This document shows, piece after piece, positions 1 through 10,930 of a DNA stretch of 64,000 nt. The stretch comes from Plazaster borealis (taxonomy: Eukaryota > Echinodermata > Asteroidea > Forcipulatida > Labidiasteridae), in assembly GCA_021014325.1 (NCBI GenBank), contig CM037460.1, positions 17,961,486 to 18,025,485 on the forward strand, read 5' to 3'. Within the stretch, counting starts at the first letter, position 1. Each line of letters begins with the position of its first letter. The notes beneath the pieces were generated by a model. That model worked only from the letters and a program-made list of their open reading frames with translations, was not told the DNA's origin and searched no databases. The position numbers and the translations under genes are program-made.

Positions 1-1036
1 GAATTAAACTTGACCTCTGCTTCTGGTTGTTGCAAAAAAATAAGAATTTTGTGCTCACCTCCGATCACAAAACTTATGTAAACGCTTGTTTTGAATACGC
101 GATGATAGTCGCCGATGCTGAATTGCAACGTGAAGCCTTTTCATTGCTGTCTATGGTTGTTGAGGCATCAGCGTCCTCTATAAACTGCGTCAAGCATTAA
201 TTTTTTGCTCGTGTGACCATCGCGAATCCGCGTAAGGGGTTTCTAAAAAGTTAAGATCAAATAAGCATCCTTGTCCACATTATTTGTGTATTTATTGTAA
301 AAGCTAAAACTAATTTTATAAAAGAGTATTTTTGTTGCTTAGATTTTGTCATTAGATGTAATTTAAAACAAAGATTTGATTTTAGAAAGAAAAAAAGTTC
401 TTCGTTTGACGTATTTCTCATTCCAATACGCGCGAGACTTGCACAGTCTATTGAGCTGAATACAATCAATCACTCATAATGTACAACAAAAGGACAAAGG
501 GTCTGGAATCCGGGATTACACAATAACCCCCGGAAAAGGGAGATTTTGAGCACGAATTCCAGTACTCTCTGTCCCTCTTTGCATGGGGAAAACAAAGCGT
601 TGCACTATGCATGCTACACAATGGAATGCCTGGGCTTGTTAACGTTCCGGTACTCCAAGTTTATACAAAATTGGATGAACACGTCATCAAATTTCTGGCA
701 CGGAAATTGTTGGCGTGTAACAGATCTACCGGTGTTAACTGGTCAATAGAATGTTGTTATCAGTAGAAATATATGTGGTTGTTACATTGACCAAATTGAA
801 ATCAAATGATTTTCACAACTTGATATGTTAAAATCCGTCGCTGATAGAAACAAAATATGTCAACACATCATTTCACAAAAATCATTCAAACAGACATATT
901 TTGGATATGTCAATATAACGCAATTCATCCAAATGCAATATCTCCCCCTCTAGTCAAGTGACCCCAATAAAAAAACCCCAGAAAACTCCCTTTTTGATGA
1001 CAAGATATCCCTAGACTTTCCCTCAACCTACAATAC
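1..1036. other. no gene recognised; 3' flank of the sialyltransferase gene
   Basis: AT-rich sequence with only short chance ORFs. It probably contains the 3' UTR of the minus-strand sialyltransferase gene; the nearest minus-strand AATAAA I see is at 291-296, about 800 bp past the stop codon. I recognise no other element here. Confidence 0.4.
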
Positions 1037-1096
1037 ATTTTTTTGTTGTTGTTCTTGTTGTTGTTCTTGTTGTTGTTTTTGTTGATGATGATGATT
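1037..1096. repeat. TTG-rich microsatellite
   Basis: Imperfect GTT/TTG runs followed by (GAT)n, lying directly after the stop codon of the minus-strand sialyltransferase gene and therefore probably within its 3' UTR. Confidence 0.8.
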
Positions 1097-1105
1097 CAGG
1101 AGCAA

Positions 1106-4100
1106 TCATCTGACCCCGGCGTAAATTTTGACTTTTCCAGTGTTCTGGAGTCTCCTCATTATTGAATGTTCAAAGTCGCTGTCGTGTACGCCGGTCTTCT
1201 TGAAGAATGAGTTGTGTGAGCCGTCGTCTTTCTGCCAATAGTGATCCCAGTTGCCATTATAGTTTGCCCCGTACCCGAACAGGTTCACCTGAGAGAACGG
1301 GAGTTGGATGCCAAATAAGGAAAAAAAATCAAACATCAATCAGGACCAATTTGCAAGAATTAAACAGATTCAAATTCAAGTTTGTTATCCTGTTTTATTT
1401 ATGTAAAAAAAATTTAAAAAATTCATTAACTGTTTTCAGTCACAAAAAGGCTATAAATACCCAGCTTACAGTAAGAACAATTTAAAATTGCTCCTAAATA
1501 TTATACAAACAAAACCCTACTAATTTGAAGAAAGTTTGTTATCCTGTTTTATTTATACTATAAAAAACCAAACCAATAACTGGTTGTCAGTTACAAAACG
1601 GCTATAAATACCCAGCTTATAGAAAGAACAATTTAAAATTGCTCCTAAATATTATTTTTAAAAAACTACTCATTTGAAAAAAAAAGTTTGTTATCCTGTT
1701 TTATTTATGATAAAATAGAATTAGCTGTTGCAAACTGCTTACCAACCAAAAGGACCTATGGTATAAATGCAAAAAATAGTTAGTGCCCCGACGTTTCGAC
1801 CCTAGCAGAGTCTTTCTCGAAGGCTTGTGACTGACAACCAGTTCTTGGTTTAGCCTTCGAGAAAGAATCTGCTAGGGTCGAAACGTCAGGCCATTAACTA
1901 TTTTTTGCTGTTTTATTTCTGTTAACAGAAAAAACCCAATAATTGGTTGTCAGTCACAAAAGGCTATGAATACCCAGCTTACAGTAAGAAAAATTTAAAA
2001 TTGCTCCTAAATATTAGACCAAAAAACTAATCATTTGAAAAAAAAATGAAAAAAATAAGTACATACAAACAAAAATGTACTCCAAATTTTTAATTAGCTA
2101 CATCTTACCATTTTCGATCAAATGATTTTAAAGTAAACTTAATGAAGAAAAAAAGACCAAAAGAGAAATACAACATGAATTGATAAACTAAACCAAAAGA
2201 CTGAAGACCAATACCAAAGGCAATAATTAGGACAAAAGAGGGGGGGGGGCATTTGGTCAAGATTACAAAATAAAAGCAAAACACTTCAAAAACAAACAAA
2301 TCTCAAAGCACAGAAAAAAAATCAAAAATCATCATTGAAACTCTCAATGTTAAATTAAAACATGTACAAAACATCCACAAAGGTTCTTTTCCTACGGATA
2401 ATTTCAGGAGAAGTCTCATCTTTGAATAGGTAACTGATTGCTGTGAGTCCATTCCTCTTTGTTGTCAATGAAACTCCTAAAATCTTCATTGTGAGAGCAT
2501 TACACAAGATAAGTAAGTTTTGAGAACTGTGCATAATGCCAAAGGTAAACAAAATATCTAGTATGAGGGTAAAAACCACGTATAATAATCTATTCTGAGA
2601 TGATCCAAGACTTTTAGGCTCATCCCTTGTTCTTCTCAGAACCACCACCTGTTCCTCGTTGTTGGCCAGATTCAAGTGTTCTGTAGGCCCTAGGCACTAG
2701 TGTTCTGTAGGCCCTTGGCACTAGTGTTCTGTAGGCCCTAGGCACCAGTGTTCTGTAGGCCCTAGGTACTAGTATTCTGTAGACCCTAGGCACTAGTGTT
2801 CTGTAGGCCCTAGGCACTAATGTCCTGTAGGCCCTAGGCACCAGTGTCCTGTAGGCCCTAGGTACTAGTATTCTGTAGGCCCTAGGCACTAGTGTTCTGT
2901 AGGCCCTAGGCACAAGTGTCCTGTAGGCCCTAGGCACTGGTGTTCCATAGTCCCTAGGCACTAGTGTTCTGTAGGCCCTAGGCACTAGTGTTCTGTAGGC
3001 CCTAGGTACTAGTATTCTGTAGGCCCTAGGCACTAGTGTTCTGTAGGCCCTAGGCACTAATGTCCTGTAGGCCCTAGGCACCAGTGTTCTGTAGGCCCTA
3101 GGTACTAGTATTCTGTAGGCCCTAGGCACTAGTGTTCTGTAGGCCCTAGGCACTAGTGTCCTGTAGGCCCTAGGCACCAGTGTTCTGTAGGCCCTAGGTA
3201 CTAGTATTCTGTAGGCCCTAGGCACCAGTGTTCTGTAGGCCCTAGGTACTAGTATTCTGTAGACCCTAGGCACTAGTGTTCTGTAGGCCCTAGGTACTAG
3301 TATTCTGTAGGCCCTAGGCACCAGTGTTCTGTAGGCCCTAGGTACTAGTATTCTGTAGTCCCTAGGCACTAGTGTTCTGTAGACCCTAGGCACTAGTGTT
3401 CTGAAGGCCCTAGGCACTAGTGTTCTGTAGGCCCTAGGCACTAGTGTTCTGTAGGCCCTAGGCACTAGTGTTCTGTAGGCCCTAGGCACTGTGTTGTGTA
3501 GGCCCTAGGCACTAGTGTTCTGTAGGCCCTAGGCACTAGTGTTCTGTAGGCCCAAGGCACAAGTGTTGTGTAGGCCCTTGGCACCAGTGTTCTGTATGCC
3601 CTAGGTACCAGTGTTCCATAGGCTCTAGGCACCAGTGTTCAAAACAATGGAAGAACAAAGAAAAGTCCTCAATTTACCAGTTCGACATAAACGTGTATGC
3701 GTCCATGAGAACTTATACTGCTGTATTTTCTATAAGCTTTCAAATTGTTTTCATAGGCCCCTCACTCTCCGTAGGCCTAAGGCAAAGTCTCTAATGGATA
3801 ATCCGACCCTTCCTTTAGGGGAATATAAACGCATCCTGGCTTCCATCCACAAACTCACAAAAAATCATTGTAAGATTTCTATCATAACAAGCTACAAGAT
3901 TTCTAGGATTGATGAAATACTTTTGCTAACCTCATCACAAATTTGAAGAGCAAAGAACATTGCCAAGTTCCCTGTTGATGGGTACCGGCCGTGTTTCTCC
4001 ATCCATTCTGTATGTATATGATACATTAAGGACGGATTGTAGATCATCACCTGAAAACAAAAAATCAGATAATGGAATTTTTGCTCTCCCAGAACTTTTT

Positions 4101-7100
4101 AAAATCTTTTATTCAAGAATTTTCTTGAGCTTTTGCTTTTATAATTAGAGTATATTTGATTTTTCCTCGTCCTTGTTTACCTTCGATTTGGTGACGTTAA
4201 TGGTTTTCATGACATTCATGTACGTTCTGCAAAAAAATTAAAAGATACATCAACAAGTTTAATCGGTTACGCAAATATACCTGTATTTAGTGTTGTGTTG
4301 TGTTGTCATTAAAGGGACTGTATACGTTTGGTAATTGGGACCTACAGTTTGTTTCAATCCTACATAGTTGCAGATATACACCATAAAACTAACCTGTGAA
4401 AATTTCATTTCAAAAGGTGGTAGCGTTTTTGAGATATTGTTAAAAGGTGGTAGCGTTTTTGAGATACTGTTAAAAATCTGAAGGTTATGTCCAAGCAGGA
4501 AGAATAATCTGCAATTGGAATACACAATCTGAGAAACGTTACTGTCAGTAACGCTTCTCAGATTCAAATTTTGGGGGATTATAAGTAATAGCTTTTTCCA
4601 TAACTGCAGTACTTCGAAGTGAAAAGTTTCTCAAAATGCATTATACTATCCAAAGCTCCTGTACTTCTTACCAAGTAAGTATTTATTGCCATTAATTTTC
4701 AGAGTCATTACCAAACGTATACAGACCCTTTAAGCCTTGAGAAAGACTCAGCTGCATGCAAAGGGTTAAAACATGAAGGTATTTTCTCTGCAAGATTGGT
4801 ACTTGAAGGACCTTTACAATCAGTGTGCTTTTAGATTGTAACCAGTAATTTGGGGTGTTTTTGTTCTCCTGAAGACAATCAGAGCATACTGATCGAAACG
4901 TTGAGTCGTTAACCACCGGTTCTTTTCAGACCAGTCTTAGGTGTTTTTGTTGTTGAAACAATTATTAAAAATCCAGGCCTGATACTTCGCAATTGCCTCC
5001 GTTGCCCCTGGTTGTTGCCTTGGTGCCCCTTAAAAAGTTCCAACAGAATTTTACAATGTCCTCATAGAGGTGCCCTTTACCAAGGAGAAAATGCCTTGGT
5101 GCCCTTGCCCTTTCAAAAACGAGTCATCGGGCCTGTGCAAATCCTGTACTTTTATTTGTAAAGATAATATGGACAAGGATACCAGTTACTTAGGATCCAA
5201 CAGTGCTAGAAATGTTGATAGCGTAACAAGTCATTTTCATAAAGTTTCGATCTTAAAAACACTTTCCAATCAAATTGTCTCATGGAGAATTTGGGTGAAA
5301 AACATTTGAGCCTTGATACAGTACTTTGTTATTGTGCCATTGGTCAGTGCGCTGGTCAGCCATGCAACGTCCAGCAGCTTAAAGTCCATCAGCACAAAGT
5401 TGGCATCGGGTCCTGGTGTCATGAAGCTCTCTGGATACATGAAGCGATGGGTTTCCTTCGAACCTACGTCCGAGATGAAGCCTTTAGTTGGAGCCTTATT
5501 GATTCTGCCATCGGGAAGCAAAAAAAAAAAAAGACACATTGTTGCACTCTTATCGAAACTATGTTTTAGCTAGAAACCTTGCAGTGCAGTGATTAGAAAG
5601 CAAAAGTAGAATGACTGGATTGGGCCACAGTGTACAATGTTACACTGGGCTAAACAGAACAGAAAATAGAATGACTGAGAATGGAAAATACGACTTTTAT
5701 ATGGGTGCGTTCAATTAGCTTCCCAGTATGTACCAGGAATTTACACTCATGGTAGCCACAAAACAAGGCTAATCGAACGCTGCGGTGTTTTCACTTGGCA
5801 CTCTGGGTAAATTAAGGTCTAAAGTTGTTGCGTAGCAGCGAGACTTAAAAAAGTGTAAACAGACAGCTCCGTCATTTAAGTCGTCTGCTCAATTGGAAAA
5901 TGTCGATGCCTGTGACGAAACAATTTAATAACTCACTGTTTGTTTTTCAGGAAATACATAAATTTCCTTTCCTTTTGCCATAATTGTTTCAGACGCTAAA
6001 TTTGTGTATTAATTTGTAGTTTTTGTACTCGCGACGAATTCAACTTGTCCCCCGCCATCTTGGTATGATACGCCTACAGCCGGAAACTACGTCATTACAC
6101 TCGGGCATCCACCAGAGACTCGTTCGCGAGCTGGGGCTGTGGTGGCTGACACTGGGGCAGACACGAGTATCATGTGGTGGCTAATTGAAGGCTCTCGTGT
6201 AAGTTTTACTTACATGTGTAAGTTTTACTTACACGTGTAAGCTAATCGAACGCACCCTATATTGATCAGGAAGGGTTACTGTGACATGGTCAATGAGGAT
6301 GAGAGTGGTCGGAGGTCATTAAAACTCATAAATTTGTCAAGGGTAGGCTTTGGATTAATTATGATGGGGCACCTGTTGGCTTGAGAGACTGGGGGGAAGT
6401 GTGGGGCACAACAAAATAACAAGCTTACATTATTATCAAACTTCAGCACCTACCTGAAGACATAGTCATGCGAATCAATCAGTTGGCCGTACTGACTGCT
6501 GCGGAGATTCCCTGAGTTACCTACCACAGCGCATCGCAGGCATCTAGACAAGTCCCTCACCCAATACGGGTCCTCGTCACTGATAACCTTCAGCGCTTCG
6601 CTAATAACATCAGCCACACTGGTGAGTTTGTTTGATTGCAGTGACTGGAAACAACAAAGGATTTTTTGTTAATTGTTACAAAGTTGTCATTTACGATAGG
6701 GTTGTAATTTTGGTAATGACCCCGAAAAGAAATTGTTAAATTGTTATCCAAAGCCTAACTTGTATAACGATGGTAATGGTAGTAAGCGTCCTGCAAAATT
6801 ATTTTGTCTGAAGTGCCCCCGTTGATTAGAAATCAATTAAAGTTTGTTGACAAATTTGAATCTCCAAGATCGCCTGCAGGCAAATTTTGGATATGCGTTA
6901 GACTTGCACAGTCTATGGTCAGCCCTGCCAGGGTTCCAAACACAACCCTGATGACCCTGGTCTGCGCTTTAACCAACCCTGGGCCATGACACCCTCTATT
7001 GAATGCAAACAATGACTTTTATATTGAAAAAATGACCCACCTTCCACCATGAACTGATCACTGGAGTTAATTTCTTATTGTGCCGAGTCCACAACGGACT

Positions 7101-7382
7101 AAGGCTCGCGTTAAACTTGTAATCAAACCACAGCGACTGTCCTGCCAGCCACAATCGTCGGCAGCCATCAGTAGAATTTAGTGTTCCTTGAGTTCGGACA
7201 TTATCCGGGACGGTGAGTTGTGTGGTGAAGAACCTCCTGACTGACGCGAGGGAGAAGAAGCTAGACTCGTGGCTGGCTGAGACTGTGGGCTGGCTGAACC
7301 CACGTTCATTAAGGTATATATACAGCGAGATGATAATCAGGGAGGTGGCAAAGACTACTGGCATTTTAAGGCGAGCTCTCAT
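1106..7382 (-). CDS. ST3GAL1/2-like: ST3GAL1/2-type beta-galactoside alpha-2,3-sialyltransferase, six coding exons, complete
   Basis: Type II Golgi glycosyltransferase expected to move sialic acid from CMP-Neu5Ac to terminal galactose in alpha-2,3 linkage. Coding exons read on the minus strand: 7382-7041, 6644-6454, 5504-5325, 4226-4181, 4050-3931 and 1288-1106. All have GT-AG borders and matching phases; total 354 codons with TGA, close to the 340-350 residues of vertebrate ST3GAL1/2. The start is supported by an in-frame TGA 18 nt upstream and the context CTCACCATG. A membrane anchor lies at residues 8-24. Sialylmotif L starts near [12 protein letters not shown] (149-160) and continues into INKAPTKGF across the exon 2/3 junction. 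Motif S is around [20 protein letters not shown] (274-293), motif III is HYWQ (309-312) and motif VS is [10 protein letters not shown] (324-333). The Cys152-Cys291 pair fits the conserved disulfide. N-glycosylation sequons are at N233 and N248. The last intron (2.6 kb) holds a minisatellite. A distant AATAAA lies at 291-296. Orthology within the ST3GAL1/2 group cannot be settled by eye. Confidence 0.93.
1378..2030. repeat. tandem repeat of ~150 bp, interrupted by a foldback insert
   Basis: Copies begin near 1378, 1530 and 1683 with AAGTTTGTTATCCTGTTTTA. Each continues to GGCTATRAATACCCAGCTTA and ends with AATTTAAAATTGCTCCTAAA. The third copy is split by the foldback element at about 1722-1910 and resumes after it. 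The array lies in the last intron of the sialyltransferase gene, close to its 3' exon. Confidence 0.75.
1722..1912. repeat. foldback repeat with GTCGAAACGTC arms
   Basis: Inverted arms read GACGTTTCGACCCTAGCAGA and its complement, about 50 bp apart. The same element, flanked by the same TAGCTGTTGCAAACTGCTTA segment, recurs in opposite orientation at 44325-44485. It interrupts a tandem repeat. Each arm can form the hairpin GACTCT-GCT-AGGGTC just before GAAACG, resembling the hammerhead-like motifs listed separately, although the CUGANGA box is not intact here. Confidence 0.7.
2674..3643. repeat. 24-bp minisatellite inside the last sialyltransferase intron
   Basis: About 40 tandem copies of a 24-bp unit built on CTGTAGGCCCTAGGCACTAG. 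Because 24 is divisible by three, a minus-strand frame stays open for 289 codons (2620-3489) as an eight-residue repeat (VPRAYRTL). This is a by-product of the repeat, not a gene. A variant unit containing GGTACTAGTATT recurs at spacings of 96, 144, 96, 96, 48, 48 and 48 bp, so the array has a higher-order period of two or four units. Confidence 0.95.
4313..4729 (+). mobile_element. TTAA-flanked inverted-repeat element, type A
   Basis: 417 bp bounded by TTAA on both sides, with ends AGGGACTGTATACGTTTGG and its inverse. The centre can fold around CTGAGAAACGTT...AACGCTTCTCAG. There is no coding capacity, so it is a non-autonomous DNA element (MITE). It lies in intron 3 of the sialyltransferase gene. 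The TTAA target suggests a Kolobok- or piggyBac-type transposase acting in trans; the AGG/CCT ends favour Kolobok, by inference. Confidence 0.85.
4869..4900 (+). ncRNA. hammerhead-ribozyme-like core motif (b)
   Basis: CTGAAGA, then hairpin ATCAG-AGCATA-CTGAT, then C-GAAACG. The order matches the hammerhead core (CUGANGA, stem II, GAAA), but with two extra bases before the hairpin. I could not identify stem I, stem III or a cleavage triplet with confidence, so activity is unproven. Confidence 0.3.
4975..5140. repeat. dispersed repeat H (GGCCTGGAATTTC family)
   Basis: A segment rich in CCTTGGTGCCCTTGCC-type words. Diverged relatives occur at 8728-8800, 18395-18530, 35930-36115 and, inverted, at 48370-48535. 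Shared landmarks are a GGCCTG start, a central GAGGTGCCC(T) word and a run of GCCCTT words. No terminal repeats or coding potential are evident. Confidence 0.55.
5703..6257. mobile_element. MITE with GGGTGCGTTC terminal inverted repeats
   Basis: 555 bp with terminal inverted repeats GGGTGCGTTCAATTAGCTT at the left and AAGCTAATCGAACGCACCC at the right (one mismatch). TATAT flanks both sides and may be a short target duplication, though the context is AT-rich. It lies in intron 2 of the sialyltransferase gene and has no ORF. The ends resemble hAT-type MITEs, but an 8-bp duplication is not visible, so the superfamily stays open. Confidence 0.75.
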
Positions 7383-7609
7383 GGTGAGCTGTGCACATCA
7401 CTCAAGACCAACATGGAAAAACCTCAGGAGCTTGATGTATCGGAGTCGGGCATGGTTGATGTCTGCATGATGAGCGATACCTGATGTGCGAAATGGCTCG
7501 ACTTCTGTTGAAGGAAAAAAAGAAAAGTCAAGAGGATGTTGACTTGTTATGATAATGTCGCATTGGTAGGGCGTTGCCACAGTCTTCAATAATTTACGTT
7601 TGGACAAAG

Positions 7610-8060
7610 TACAAATCGATACTGATAAATTTGTTGTGCTTTGTGCTTTGTCATTTTATTTGATACTCTTTCAGAGCGAAATTTGAAACATATGACATCA
7701 TCAGACATCAAAAACAAATGGGTCTGTACATTCCAAAGAAATTTTTTTGTGCCAATCAATTGCAACCATTCAATGCCCTTTTGATTGAATATAATGAAAA
7801 TTCAGGAATGAACTAAAAGTTCTCTGTACAAACATGTACAGACCAAGACTATATACTTGAAATGTGACGTCATCAAACGTTTTTGGGTTTGAAATCAATT
7901 GCACTTGAAGGGTATAAAACACAATGGCATGTTACACCATATTAACATGAGGTTTAAGACTTGTAATCTTTATATAAAACAAATCACTATAACTCTATCT
8001 ATTGGAAAATGAGTGGACCACAAAAATGAATTTGACCTTGAAGCCCCTCTTTAAAAACAT
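7610..8060. repeat. dispersed ~420 bp repeat upstream of the sialyltransferase gene
   Basis: Contains ATTTGATACTCTTTCAGAGC, GACATCATCAGACATCAAAA and a tail near TTGAAGCCCCTCTTT. A diverged copy with the segment order rearranged occurs at 28260-28680, and a short piece at about 43255-43300. No ORF or termini are recognised. It overlaps the region where the sialyltransferase promoter would be expected. Confidence 0.5.
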
Positions 8061-8300
8061 TTTCCGGGATCATTTTATGAAGTACTTCCACCCATGGAGG
8101 AAGTACCACCTGATGATGGCTCTTTCTTGTTTGTTAATTCTAAGAACAGGAATCCTGGTGAATTTTGTTCACTTCCTCTGCAACAGTCCTTACATAAACA
8201 CCAACGTCTGACATTTAAGGGTCTTGATCCACCCGGAATAAACAAAGACGCCATGGATCCGGTCTGTTGCCCTGGTCTTGGCCTTTATGTGGGCCTATGG

Positions 8301-8724
8301 CGTGTCGTGGCCGAGCAGATAAGAGCACCGGACTCAAGCTCTGGTGTTTCTGTTCAGCAGAGTGTGGGTTCGAGTCCCGGTCATGACACTTGTGTCCTTA
8401 ATTAAGCAAGACACTTGACCATTATTGCTGCGTCCTTCGGATGGGACGTAAAGCTGTTGGTCCAGTGTGTTGTGTAATGCACGTAAAAGAACCCAATGCA
8501 TTTAACCGAAAAGAGAAGGGGTTTGCCCCGGTGTTCCTGGTTTGATCAGCAGCATATTGCGCCACAGCACCTTGTAAACCATAACATGGTGCTATGTAAA
8601 AGAATTGGTCTCATACTTAAACAACGTAGCTCCACAATACCTTGCAGGAAAATACTGAATGTTGAAGTGCCATGAGCGTCGAATATGAGCGCTATACAAG
8701 AAGCCACTGTTATTATTATTATTA
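8301..8724 (+). mobile_element. tRNA-derived SINE, full-length copy
   Basis: The head carries RNA polymerase III promoter boxes: A box TGGCCGAGCAGA near 8309 and B box GGTTCGAGTCC at 8367-8377, spaced as in a long-variable-arm tRNA (Leu/Ser-like). The body runs through AAAGAACCCAATGCATTTAA and the tail GAGCGCTATACAAGAAGCC ends in (TTA)n. The tail resembles the 3' ends of the CR1/L2-like LINEs in this window (19640-19700, 38480-38545), suggesting mobilisation by such a LINE. Related copies: 21057-21168 (3' end), 27340-27495 (minus) and 40935-41748 (minus, interrupted). Confidence 0.8.
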
Positions 8725-8891
8725 AATGGTGAGCAATGGAAGTGCCCCCTTCGAAGGAAATGTGGCCCCCCTGCAAGACTGAAATTCCAGGCCTGCTCAG
8801 TAGTGGTAATTGCATCCCAAATATTTCATACTTAAAAATTTCTGAAAGAAATATTTTCCAACAGTGAAACGTGAGTACAGTACATTATGTT

Positions 8892-9285
8892 CAGGGCTCA
8901 AATTTGGCGTAAAATTCCACAAGACTTGTAGCTAAAAATGTTTACTGGACCAAAATTTATTTTACAAGACCAGAGTCATAAGAAAGAGCTATCTACAGAG
9001 TTTAACTTTTACATTTTTATTTTATTTTATTTGAACAAGCACTTTAGAGAAGATTATCTCATTTGTGTTATATGGGTACTATACTTTGATACTCAACAGA
9101 ATTGTATTACCAGACTCAAAGTCAAAATTTGAACATCATTTCTTTCTTTTAAAGATATTACACAGTGAGGTATTATTATTCAGTTGAAAAAAACACAAGA
9201 CTGCCGGACTTGTCAGGTCATGAGTTTACAGGCCCAGGGCTAAAATCACTGGCCTCAAGCCTGCGGTCCAGTGTCAAATTTGAGA
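8892..9285 (+). repeat. dispersed repeat E, copy 1
   Basis: Starts with AGGGCTCAAATTTGG, then CCACAAGACTTGTAGCTAAA, a middle part, and ends with GCCGGACTTGTC...GGCCTCAAGCCTGCGGTCCAGTGT. Copies are found at 14198-14602, 21296-21632, 27865-28218, 43301-44133 (interrupted), 49500-49718 (inverted) and 62725-63083. It is about 350 bp long, non-coding, and does not resemble a family I can name. Confidence 0.75.
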
Positions 9286-9918
9286 TGTTGCTCTGCCTAA
9301 CCACTTTCCATCATCAAGAGCACATTTACTTCTGTCTAGTGTTTCAGAAATGGACACTCAGAAGAAACCAAAGTCCTTTAAAAGACTTGAGTCAAGGTTA
9401 GAAATACAATACTGACAGGCAGTTAGCGTAACCAGCAAGGGTTTGAGCCCCCCTTCTCAGAACCCTTGCCCCCCCTCCAGCTCCTCTGCCCCCCCCCCAA
9501 TGAGATTAAAGAAAATACACATCGATTAGTACTGTATGCAATTCTCTGGAAAAATTAATTGAAATAAAAACAATAAATCACTTTTATTCAAATCAGTCTG
9601 TGAACTTTACACCCAATCATAATAATTTGAAGGACACTCCAATGCGGATCGGAATTTCCAATATCTTTCCTCTTTGCGAGTGCTGCGGTTAGGCAGTGCA
9701 AGCACAAAGTTAACATTGTCTGCTAAGGTCATTAGTGCAATATGTATGGATTTCATCAAATTGGTTTTGCACATGTTGGAGCTCCTGGTAAATGGGGTTT
9801 CAAGAGTGGTCTTCAGAGTATTTGTTTGGCAAAAAGACACATTCATTTTCTAAGTGAAACATTTATTTGTTGATTTTGATTTAAAGAAATTCTAATTTAT
9901 TATGCATTCTTCATTTAA

Positions 9919-10282
9919 AGGCACTGAACACGTTTGGCAATTGTCAAAGACCAGTGTTCTCACTTGGTGTATCCCAACATATGCATAAAATAACAAGCCT
10001 GTGAAAATTTGGGCCCAACTGGTCATCGAAGTTGCAAGAAAATGATGAAAGAAAAAACACCCTTGTTGTACAAATTTGTGTGCTTTCAGATCGGAATAAA
10101 AACTTCTTGCAAGAAGTTTTATTATTTTAGTGAGAAATTACCTCTTTCTCAAAAACTACATTACTTCACAGGGAGTCGTTTCCTACAATGTTTTATACTA
10201 TCAACAGCTCTCCGTTGCTCGTTACCAGTAACTTTTCATGCTAATATTTGTTTTGAGTCATAACCAAACGTGTACGATACCT
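9919..10282 (+). mobile_element. TTAA-flanked inverted-repeat element, type B
   Basis: 364 bp with TTAA on both flanks and ends AGGCACTGAACACGTTTGG / ACCAAACGTGTACGATACCT. The interior includes GGTCATCGAAGTTGCAAG and a short inverted pair AAAACTTCTTGCAAGAAGTTTT. The small ORF seen here (MGPTGHRSCKKMMKEKTPLL...) recurs in every B copy only because the DNA is repeated. Non-autonomous. Confidence 0.85.
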
Positions 10283-10930
10283 TTAATGACCTAAAATTAA
10301 TCATTAAGAGTATGAAGTTGCAATTAATTCCTAATAGCACTGAGCCAACGACATGTTCTACCCTAAACCACCAGCTTTGTAATGCACAAAGTAGTGCCTC
10401 AATCCATGTACATCAACAAGTGCATAAACTAATAGACTAAATGGTTTTGATGTATAAAGCCCCCCCAAAATGATTTATTAATTTCTTGATTCTCAACAAC
10501 ATTAACCCCATTTGGGTGCATGGTATTGATTTTAAAGAAAATTTGCCCTGTACTTGTTTATGTATAGACCATGTAACCTGTGACATCACATGTTTACAAG
10601 AGCCAAAAGGCCCGGACCTTCAGCAGGCACGATTTGTACACAGCCCAATGGAAGACAAAATTAAATCGTATATTTTATGGAGATTGCACTGTCCATTTTT
10701 TATCAACTTTTGATATGAAGAAAGGGGGCACATCTCAAAACTTGCTCAGCTGTTATTTGTATAACTCTTGAATTTGTCTGGAAATCGATGACACAAAATT
10801 CAAATATTTTCCATACGAACAGTGTAGTACCTTACCTGCCAGAAAGGACCTGGAATATACAAGTTCACTCTTTGTGTACAAGATTGCAATACATGTAAGA
10901 AGTGGTGATCTTGGGGGGGGAGGGTCCTCC

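Noticed and set aside
2620..3489. 289-codon minus-strand ORF with an eight-residue repeat
   Set aside because: It exists only because the 24-bp minisatellite unit is divisible by three and lacks stops; it lies within the last intron of the sialyltransferase gene and has no other coding evidence.
2674..3643. CRISPR-like array
   Set aside because: The repeats are contiguous without unique spacers and the sequence is from an animal genome; it is a minisatellite.
5282..5573. Plus-strand ORFs of 86-95 codons
   Set aside because: They are antisense to sialyltransferase exon 3, which has a clear conserved protein match and splice sites on the minus strand.
8094..8405. 103-codon ORF
   Set aside because: It covers the tRNA-derived head of the SINE, and the frame is not conserved in other copies.
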